In this document: one piece after another, positions 1 to 4,868 of the stretch
Layout of the letters: each line of letters begins with the position of its first letter
Numbering within the stretch: position 1 is the stretch's first letter
NCBI GenBank assembly: GCA_947651335.1
Contig: CANSYV010000117.1
Location: 1-5,662, forward strand
Length of the DNA stretch: 5,662 nt
Origin: an uncultured Lachnospiraceae bacterium
GTDB lineage: Bacteria; Bacillota; Clostridia; Lachnospirales; Lachnospiraceae
Direction: 5' to 3'
Position numbers and translations under genes: made by a program
The notes under the pieces: model-generated
Told to the model about the DNA's origin: nothing
Databases searched by the model: none
The model's input: the letters and a program-made list of their open reading frames with translations, nothing else

Positions 1-499
1 TGGAAACCAGGAGAAAGAGGATTTCAATTTCCTTTTTGGTCAAATGGACTTCTTCACCGTTGATGAAAACCTGAAACTTTTCTATGGAGATATTCAGGCT
101 GCCCTTTGTCATGTATTGCTGCTGCTCATTTCCAGTGAGATCCAGCCTCCGGAGAATCGCCCGCAGCCGTGCCATGACCTCAGACGGGGAAAAGGGTTTT
201 ACCACGTAATCATCGGCTCCGATGTCCAGTCCCATAATGCGTTCGAAATCCTCACCACGGGCGGTGATCATGATAATGGGCACCATGGAATTTCTTCGGA
301 TTTCCCGGCAGACCTCAAAGCCGTCAATCTCCGGCATCATAACATCCAGCAAAATGGCATGATAACTGCGTTTATTAAATTCGTTCAGAGCTTCTTTCCC
401 GGTTTTTGCTGTATAGACATGATAATTCTCTTTTATAGCATATTCTTTCAGCACATCCAGAATCTGCTCATTATCGTCAGCGATTAGAAGATTTTTCAT
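1..499 (-). CDS. OmpR/PhoB-family response regulator, C-terminus cut by the window edge
   Basis: This is a two-component response regulator: a sensor kinase phosphorylates its receiver domain, which then controls DNA binding by a winged-helix output domain. The 166 visible residues start MKNLLIADDNEQ. The acidic pocket is D8/D9, the phospho-acceptor is D52 in LLDVMMPEIDG, the switch residue is T79 in MITA, and the conserved lysine is K101 in VVKPF. All key receiver residues are present. After about residue 120 comes a short linker, then the first part of an OmpR-type DNA-binding domain (about 130 onward, with VHLTKKEIEILFLL), which runs off the left edge. The ATG at 499 has an AGAGG ribosome binding site six bases upstream. 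The gene lies 24 bases downstream of the secreted SH3-like gene on the same strand, so the two are probably cotranscribed. The partner kinase is not in the window, and the regulon cannot be told from sequence. Confidence 0.95.
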   Translation of the reverse strand, partial: MKNLLIADDNEQILDVLKEYAIKENYHVYTAKTGKEALNEFNKRSYHAILLDVMMPEIDGFEVCREIRRNSMVPIIMITARGEDFERIMGLDIGADDYVVKPFSPSEVMARLRAILRRLDLTGNEQQQYMTKGSLNISIEKFQVFINGEEVHLTKKEIEILFLLVS

Positions 500-523
500 A
501 ATATACCTCTGGTGTGGCGGGGG

Positions 524-1372
524 TTAACCGGAATATTGGGCTTCCTCAAACATTCCTTTTGATGACTGGGGTGAGCTGGATGTCCACCCTTTCACCCAGC
601 CGGATTTTCCGCCTTTGATTCTCACATTCAGATAAATTTTCGTGTGTTTGGGATTCAGGTAAATCCGGTTGACTTTCGCCTTTTGGCCTTTTTTCAGTGT
701 GGCAATGCGCTTTCCAGATGGACTTTTCAATACGTTCATGGAATGACCGGCAGTCCAGTAAGATTTTTTTAAGGCTTTCAGGTGGGAAGATGTAAGTCTG
801 GGCTTGTCAGTCGTCTGGACCAGTTTTCCGTTTTGATACTGGTAATCCAGGCGGAAACTGATTGATCCCAGAGCATACGACATGATATCGTGTTCCACGG
901 TGATTTTATTGCCCGTTACTTTCATAATTCTGGCGGAATTGTGGGCGCTGATTTTCTGCATAGCGTCCAGGTCCACAGCTTTTTTCAATCTGCCGCTTTT
1001 GTATTGGTATATAGCGGCTCCTGGGGTATCTGCATTGTCTGTTACAGGAATAATGGACAGATAGATATTTTTGTTTTTCAGTTCCAGCCGGTTGATTTTA
1101 AACGAGTAATAGAGGCGTCCTTTTATGGCCAGTACCTTTTTTCCGTTTAGATGAACCTGGTAATTCCCATAGGAATAGGAATCAGAAGAACCAGCGGATA
1201 CTCTGAGCTTGTCCGGTTTCTGATCTCCTGTAAAATCGTATTGCTTATATGTCTGGTTTACGTTTAGCTGAATGTTGGACGCTTTTGCCTGTACACTGGC
1301 TGGCGCTGTGATAATCACTGCCGCGGCCAGCAGGACGAATGCTGTTATCGCATTCTTTAAGGTAGTTTTCAT
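524..1372 (-). CDS. Secreted protein with C-terminal bacterial SH3-like domain
   Basis: A 282-aa exported protein of unknown exact function. Residues 1-29 form a clear Sec signal peptide: KTTLKN basic start, hydrophobic core around 10-22, and likely cleavage after SVQA at about 29. It has no lipobox cysteine. The mature N-terminal half is rich in beta-strand-like segments. It has an Asp-rich loop DFTGDQKPD (46-54), which resembles the calcium-binding loops of FG-GAP/VCBS-type repeats. Residues about 205-264 (YWTAGHSMNVL... to SGWVKGW) look like a bacterial SH3 domain, a fold that often binds cell wall or peptides. The ATG at 1372 has a strong AGGAG site about seven bases upstream. It is the first gene of a probable unit with the response regulator at 499. 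Encoding it beside a regulator suggests a cell-envelope output or sensing accessory, which is inference. No enzymatic motif was seen. Confidence 0.85.
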   Translation of the reverse strand: MKTTLKNAITAFVLLAAAVIITAPASVQAKASNIQLNVNQTYKQYDFTGDQKPDKLRVSAGSSDSYSYGNYQVHLNGKKVLAIKGRLYYSFKINRLELKNKNIYLSIIPVTDNADTPGAAIYQYKSGRLKKAVDLDAMQKISAHNSARIMKVTGNKITVEHDIMSYALGSISFRLDYQYQNGKLVQTTDKPRLTSSHLKALKKSYWTAGHSMNVLKSPSGKRIATLKKGQKAKVNRIYLNPKHTKIYLNVRIKGGKSGWVKGWTSSSPQSSKGMFEEAQYSG

Positions 1373-1421
1373 GGCAGTTCTCCTTTCCTAAGTTTAGTTT
1401 TTTAATAGATACGATCCAGCC

Positions 1422-1437
1422 CGTCAAAAGGTGTCAA
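1422..1437 (-). promoter_or_regulatory. Tandem TTGAC direct repeats downstream of the promoter, possible regulator site
   Basis: On the minus strand TTGACA (1437-1432) is followed exactly 10 bases later by TTGACG (1427-1422). OmpR-family regulators typically bind direct repeats spaced by about one helical turn, and the regulator encoded two genes downstream belongs to that family. The site lies just inside the predicted transcript, where binding would tend to repress. TTGACA could instead be the -35 of a second promoter, but no good -10 box lies 16-18 bases downstream. This is a weak call from a short motif. Confidence 0.25.
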
Positions 1438-1460
1438 TGAATTTTTAACGGGATAATCAT

Positions 1461-1469
1461 ATTATACCA
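1461..1469 (-). promoter_or_regulatory. Extended -10 promoter for the SH3-like gene and response regulator
   Basis: Read on the minus strand this is TGGTATAAT: a perfect TATAAT -10 box (1461-1466) preceded by the TG of an extended -10 element (1468-1469). The hexamer 17 bases further upstream is a poor match to TTGACA, which extended -10 promoters tolerate. The expected transcription start is near 1454, giving a leader of roughly 80 bases before the ATG at 1372. The sequence is seen; activity is inferred. Confidence 0.6.
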
Positions 1470-1515
1470 TAAATGCAGGTGAAAGCGGAAATTCTCTGTA
1501 GAAATTTATATGAAT

Positions 1516-1533
1516 ATGACATACACATGTCAT
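1516..1533. promoter_or_regulatory. Perfect inverted repeat, candidate operator
   Basis: ATGACAT, four bases (ACAC), then ATGTCAT: two perfectly complementary 7-base arms. It overlaps the candidate -35 of the rightward promoter and is placed as expected for a dimeric repressor or activator. It is too short and AT-rich to be a terminator and has no T-run. The regulator is unknown. Confidence 0.45.
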
Positions 1534-1550
1534 GTTTCGTGTGTTAGAAT
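1522..1550 (+). promoter_or_regulatory. Candidate promoter for the TfoX_N/GyrI gene
   Basis: A -10-like TAGAAT (1545-1550) lies 17 bases downstream of TACACA (1522-1527), which matches TTGACA at four of six positions. The predicted start is near 1557, giving a leader of about 38 bases before the ATG at 1595. The weak -35 inside an inverted repeat would fit a promoter that needs an activator. It is a moderate match only. Confidence 0.4.
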
Positions 1551-1594
1551 GTAAAAAATATCAGTGATCCGGGAAAATCAGGGAGGAGGACAAA

Positions 1595-2554
1595 ATGGCG
1601 AATAAAGAACTGGCAGAATATATTATGGAGCAGCTATCAGATTTGGGTGAGGTTCGAAACAGGCCCATGATGGGGGGATATGTTTTTTACTATCGGGAGA
1701 GGATTTTCGGAGGAATTTATGACAGCGGCTTTATGGTGAAAATGACAGCGGCAGGCAGAAAGTACATGCCGGACAGTATACCACAGCCACCTTACGATGG
1801 CGCGAAAGAGATGCTTCCGGTGACGATCCTGGAGAACAGGGAATTGCTGCAGAAAATGGTATCAGAGATGTATGAAGAACTGCCGGAGAGGAAACCAAAG
1901 GCGGCGAAAAAAAGCGGTAAGACATTTGATTATAAGAAAGAGTACAAAGAATTCTATATGCCAAAGAAGAAGCCGGAGATTGTCACAGTGCCTTCTATGA
2001 ATTATGTGGCCGTGCGGGGGGAGGGAGACCCCAATGAGCCGGACGGCGCGTATAAAAAGTCCATTGGGATTCTGTATGCGGCCGCATATACCATAAAGAT
2101 GAGCAAAATGGGAAAGCACCGCATGGAAGGTTACTTTGACTTTGTAGTACCGCCCCTGGAGGGCTTTTGGAAACAAGAGGGGGTGGAGGGCATTGATTAT
2201 TCCAATAAATCTGCGTTTCGGTGGATTTCCGCCATCCGCCTGCCGGATTTTGTCACCCGGGAGGAACTGGAATGGGCAAAAGAGGAGGCATCCAGGAAAA
2301 AGAAGATGGATTGTTCCGCGGCGGAGTTTTACACAGTGGAAGAAGGTCTGTGTGTGCAGATGATGCATATAGGTCCTTATGACGAAGAACCGGCATCTGT
2401 GGAAAAGATGGACCGTTTTTTGGCGGAACATGGATACCGGAACGATTTTTCAGATGGGCGGCTCCATCACGAGATTTATCTTTCGGACGCGCGGCGTGTG
2501 GCTCCGGAGCGGTGGAAGACTGTGATTCGCCATCCCATTGCGGAGATTGGGTAG
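1595..2554 (+). CDS. TfoX_N domain fused to GyrI-like small-molecule-binding domain
   Basis: A 319-aa cytosolic protein made of two recognisable parts. Residues 1-97 resemble the TfoX N-terminal domain (RPMMGGYVFYYRERIFGGIYDSGFMVKM), usually a stand-alone protein of about 100 residues. A Lys-rich linker (98-110) leads to residues 111-317, a full-length GyrI-like domain of the SOUL/effector-binding fold. It shows DYKKEYKEFY, VPSMNYVAVRGEGDPN, the GYFDFVVPPLEGFW block (179-192), and the usual ending HHEIYLSDARRVAPERWKTVIRHPI. GyrI-like proteins bind small drug-like molecules. Some family members protect DNA gyrase, and others have been reported to hydrolyse cyclopropanoid genotoxins. Which applies here is unknown. 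The ATG at 1595 has an excellent GGGAGGAGGA site (1581-1590). The next gene starts 3 bases after the stop, and a MATE exporter follows, so a toxin or drug tolerance role is plausible. No helix-turn-helix is evident, so it is probably not itself a transcription factor. Confidence 0.85.
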   Translation: MANKELAEYIMEQLSDLGEVRNRPMMGGYVFYYRERIFGGIYDSGFMVKMTAAGRKYMPDSIPQPPYDGAKEMLPVTILENRELLQKMVSEMYEELPERKPKAAKKSGKTFDYKKEYKEFYMPKKKPEIVTVPSMNYVAVRGEGDPNEPDGAYKKSIGILYAAAYTIKMSKMGKHRMEGYFDFVVPPLEGFWKQEGVEGIDYSNKSAFRWISAIRLPDFVTREELEWAKEEASRKKKMDCSAAEFYTVEEGLCVQMMHIGPYDEEPASVEKMDRFLAEHGYRNDFSDGRLHHEIYLSDARRVAPERWKTVIRHPIAEIG

Positions 2555-2557
2555 AAG

Positions 2558-3055
2558 ATGAAAAAAGCGATTGTCATAGGCTGCCCAGGCAGCGGAAAAA
2601 GTACATTCTCACGGAAGCTTCAGAAAATAACGGGGCTTCCGCTGTTTTATCTGGATATGCTATACCACAGACCAGATAAAACCACTGTTTCAAAAGCGGA
2701 ATTTGATGAAAAACTCCACGGGATTCTGGAACAGGAAGAATGGATTATTGACGGAAATTATATCCGTACACTGCCGCTGCGGCTGGAACAGTGCGATACG
2801 GTGTTTTGGCTTGACTATCCACTGGAAGTCTGTCTTCAGGGAATTGAAATGCGCTTTGGCAGGCCCAGGGTGGATATGCCCTGGATTGAGACGGAAAAAG
2901 ATGAAGAATTTATGGAATTTGTCAGGAGCTTTCATTCAGCCACACGGCCGGAGATAGAGGCACTCCTTGAGAAAGCTCCGGGGAAGGAGATTGTTATTTT
3001 TCGGTCCAGGGACATGTCGGAGGAGTTTTTGAGGGGGTATTTCCGCTTCAGATGA
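2558..3055 (+). CDS. Small P-loop NTPase/kinase, adenylate-kinase-like (topology modulation/FlaR-like group)
   Basis: A 165-aa cytosolic P-loop protein. The Walker A motif GCPGSGKST is at residues 8-16, directly after the first strand (KKAIVIG). It is followed by LPLFYLDMLYHRP (27-39), WIIDGNY (62-68) and VFWLDYPLE (82-90), a pattern typical of the small AAA/adenylate-kinase-like proteins often annotated as DNA topology modulation protein or FlaR-related. It carries a basic RFGRPR segment (99-104) in the lid position. The length is normal for the group. The substrate is unknown; nucleotide or small-molecule phosphorylation is a family-level inference, and the historic topology label should not be taken as function. 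Only 3 bases separate its ATG from the stop of the TfoX_N/GyrI gene, and the Shine-Dalgarno signal is weak, so translation is probably coupled. A hairpin begins at the base after its stop codon. Confidence 0.85.
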   Translation: MKKAIVIGCPGSGKSTFSRKLQKITGLPLFYLDMLYHRPDKTTVSKAEFDEKLHGILEQEEWIIDGNYIRTLPLRLEQCDTVFWLDYPLEVCLQGIEMRFGRPRVDMPWIETEKDEEFMEFVRSFHSATRPEIEALLEKAPGKEIVIFRSRDMSEEFLRGYFRFR

Positions 3056-3088
3056 AAGGCTGATACGTGTTCTTTGCGTGTCAGCCTT
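3056..3088 (+). terminator. Hairpin after the P-loop gene, probable terminator or attenuating stem
   Basis: A 12-bp stem (AAGGCTGATACG at 3056-3067 with CGTGTCAGCCTT at 3077-3088, one U-G wobble) closes a 9-base loop immediately after the stop codon. The stem is strong, but only a broken T-rich stretch (TACATTTTGTTT) follows a few bases later. Intrinsic termination may therefore be partial, or the hairpin may protect the 3' end. Confidence 0.55.
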
Positions 3089-3115
3089 GACGTACATTTT
3101 GTTTGCGTCTACAAT
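3087..3115 (+). promoter_or_regulatory. Sigma-70-type promoter for the MATE exporter
   Basis: TTGACG (3087-3092) and TACAAT (3110-3115) are separated by exactly 17 bases, and each matches consensus at five of six positions. The transcription start is expected near 3122, leaving a leader of about 65 bases to the preferred start at 3188. The first two bases of the -35 are the last two bases of the upstream hairpin stem. It indicates that the exporter can be expressed independently of the two genes before it. Confidence 0.7.
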
Positions 3116-3187
3116 GTAGTTATAGGATGGGGATATTTCAGTTGAATTCTTATATGGAAAATGAAGATATACGATATGGGGGAAACG

Positions 3188-4513
3188 ATGAGCAGGAAGG
3201 AGAACACCTATCGGATATGGCCGCTTGCAGTCCCCATTGCGTTTGAGTCCTTTTTCCAGATGCTGTTTGGGTTTGCTGATACTTATGTACTCGGCCAGTA
3301 TGCAGATGAGGCAGTGGCGGCAGCTGGATATGTAAATCAGTTTCTCAGCATTGTACTGCTTATTTTCCGTGTGGTGTCATCAGGAACTTCCATTTTACTG
3401 GCACAGGCAATCGGGGCAGGTGATGGTGATAAGCAAAAGTCCATTTGCGGCGCGGCATTCTGGCTGGCAGCAGTGGTGGGAACGGCTTCTTTTTTCCTGA
3501 CATTTTTGTTGAAAGAACAGATTGTATTTTGGCTGCAGATGGATCGCATTCTTTGGAAACCTGCAATAGAATATCTGGGGGTCATGAGTTATGGACTATT
3601 TTTCCAGGCGCTGTTTGCAATATTTACCTCTATATTCAGAAGTTATGGGAAGGCTGCTTTTACGTCCGTAATTTCCGTTGCCGCAAATATAGGAAATATT
3701 ATCGGAGATATTCTGGTAGTCAATGGGTATTTGTACGTGTGGGGAACAGTGAAAGACGTGGCGCTGGTGACGGTGGGTGCAAATGCAGCTGCCTCTGTGG
3801 CCGTTTTCGCGGTGTTATGGATAACGGACAGGGATAAGGTGATGCAAAAACCAAAGCAATGGGATTTGAAAGAAATTCTGCGGTTAGGCATCCCGGCGGC
3901 CGGGGAGTCGTGTTCCTATAAATGCTCCCAGATGGCAGTGACCATGGTGATCGGTTCTTTGGGGACAGAGGCACTGACGGCTAAAATATACGAGATGAAT
4001 TTCTCCTTTATGCTGGTACTTCTGCCAAATTCCATAGCAGTTGCAGCAGGGATTATCGTGGGCGTGCATATTGGGGCAGGTGAATGGGAAGAAGCGGGGA
4101 AAGTTTCCTTTCAATGTATCCGTAAAGGAGCGGCGGCAGTGGCGGTTCTGGGACTGGTGCTTTTGGTGTCTGGTAGCAGATTTCTGGGGATATTTACAGA
4201 CAATGAGAACATTCTGCGGATGGCATACATAGTGTTATTGATGGACATGGCGGCCATGTTTGCCAAAAATGCCAATCTGACTTTTGGAAATTCGCTGCGG
4301 GCAGCAGGAGATGTGGTTTATCCAGTGGCAATTTCGGTGATGTCCATGTGGGGAATCGGAACTGGTCTGGCGTGGGTGCTGGGATGTGTGCTGGACTTTG
4401 GCCTGGTGGGAATCTTTGCGGCGTTTCTGATAGATGAAACTCTGCGTTCATTTTTACTGTGGCGCCGGTGGAATCGGCGGGTTGAAGGGAAGCTGAGGTT
4501 GAAAGGCTGGTGA
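3188..4513 (+). CDS. MATE-family multidrug exporter
   Basis: An integral membrane antiporter of the multidrug and toxic compound extrusion family, which exports organic cations or drugs using a Na+ or H+ gradient. It has about 12 hydrophobic segments in two pseudo-symmetric halves. The halves share recognisable motifs: LLAQAIGAGDGD in the first and VGVHIGAGEWEEA in the second, and FRSYGKA in the first and LRAAGDVVYP in the second. At 441 residues from 3188 it is the normal length. An in-frame ATG at 3161 would add nine residues, but 3188 (MSRKENTYRIWPLAVP) has the better upstream GGGGGA and gives the short cytoplasmic start usual in the family. The last residues (KLRLKGW) and the stop are encoded by or beside sequence that recurs in the downstream rpn gene, so the extreme C-terminus looks rebuilt; the membrane domain is complete. 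Substrate is not predictable. Confidence 0.93.
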   Translation: MSRKENTYRIWPLAVPIAFESFFQMLFGFADTYVLGQYADEAVAAAGYVNQFLSIVLLIFRVVSSGTSILLAQAIGAGDGDKQKSICGAAFWLAAVVGTASFFLTFLLKEQIVFWLQMDRILWKPAIEYLGVMSYGLFFQALFAIFTSIFRSYGKAAFTSVISVAANIGNIIGDILVVNGYLYVWGTVKDVALVTVGANAAASVAVFAVLWITDRDKVMQKPKQWDLKEILRLGIPAAGESCSYKCSQMAVTMVIGSLGTEALTAKIYEMNFSFMLVLLPNSIAVAAGIIVGVHIGAGEWEEAGKVSFQCIRKGAAAVAVLGLVLLVSGSRFLGIFTDNENILRMAYIVLLMDMAAMFAKNANLTFGNSLRAAGDVVYPVAISVMSMWGIGTGLAWVLGCVLDFGLVGIFAAFLIDETLRSFLLWRRWNRRVEGKLRLKGW

Positions 4514-4577
4514 ATATAATGAGAGGAACGGTAATTGAGACAGAATCTGAAAAGTTGATCCGCAAAGGAAGAGAGGC
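4501..4577 (+). repeat. Direct repeat copy 1 (Rpn tail sequence at the MATE 3' end)
   Basis: These 77 bases recur at 5586-5662 with one difference (A at 4522, G at 5607). Copy 1 starts in the last codons of the MATE gene and continues into the 84-aa ORF. Because the window ends inside copy 2, the true length of the repeat is unknown and may extend to the end of the small ORF or beyond. Left of 4501 a TGAGG is also shared, but with a 3-base offset. Confidence 0.95.
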
Positions 4578-4764
4578 TGGAAGAACAGCGGGAAAGGCAG
4601 AGGGCAGAGCAGAGGGAAAAGCAGAAGAAATAATAGAAATGGGGCGGGAATTTGGATTGGACGATGCGGCCATAATGAAAAGACTGCAGGAAAGGGTCGG
4701 TTTGTCCATGGAAATGGCATCGGCCTATCTGGAACGGTATGGAAAACAGCTGGTGGGGCAGTAA
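4510..4764 (+). CDS. Free-standing Rpn C-terminal tail protein (84 aa); RpnS-like or gene remnant
   Basis: The product lacks any nuclease core. It begins at GTG 4510 (MNIM...), overlapping the MATE stop as GTGA; an in-frame ATG at 4519 is the alternative. Residues 5-24 (RGTVIETESEKLIRKGRE and on) are identical, but for one residue, to residues 247-264 of the downstream Rpn-family protein in the same frame. Then comes a charged Gly/Ala/Glu/Lys region (GREAGRTAGKAEGRAEGKAEE, about 21-41), likely helical. A small helical end follows (FGLDDAAIMKRL, VGLSMEMASAYLERYG), the usual closing module of Rpn/PDDEXK_2 proteins in clostridia. In enterobacterial Rpn systems a comparable C-terminal fragment inhibits the full nuclease, so this could be an antitoxin-like partner. 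It could also be the remnant of a deleted rpn copy. AAAGG upstream is only three bases from the GTG, a poor ribosome site, so expression may depend on coupling to MATE translation. Confidence 0.65.
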   Translation: MNIMRGTVIETESEKLIRKGREAGRTAGKAEGRAEGKAEEIIEMGREFGLDDAAIMKRLQERVGLSMEMASAYLERYGKQLVGQ

Positions 4765-4868
4765 AAACAATCGAGAGAAAAAAATGAGCAGTACAGGTGC
4801 TTTTCATAATACTGAACTGGGGCGTATTTGAAAAAAGTGTAGTGTTAACAGCAGGAAGAAAGGAGACT

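Noticed and set aside
44..487. Rightward ORF of 147 codons at the left edge
   Set aside because: It is the shadow of the response regulator on the other strand, whose receiver motifs are complete.
1862..2431. Leftward ORF of 189 codons opposite the TfoX_N/GyrI gene
   Set aside because: It is antisense to a clear two-domain gene, its product is Cys/His/Phe/Arg-rich without any family resemblance, and no good start signal was seen.
4783..4804. AGCA/TGCT hairpin followed by TTTT after the tail ORF, considered as a terminator
   Set aside because: The stem has only four base pairs and a 7-base loop, too weak to support a terminator call.
4194..4807. Three overlapping leftward ORFs of 117-171 codons opposite the MATE end and the tail ORF
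   Set aside because: Their products are Pro/Ser/Leu/Phe-rich low-complexity sequence produced by reading the antisense of a Gly/Glu/Lys-rich gene. They have no recognisable domain and lie over well-supported rightward genes.
4765..4868. Dedicated promoter for the rpn gene
   Set aside because: TTGAAA and CATAAT-like hexamers occur, but no pair has acceptable spacing and quality. Nothing firm can be called in this 104-base gap beyond the ribosome binding site at its end.
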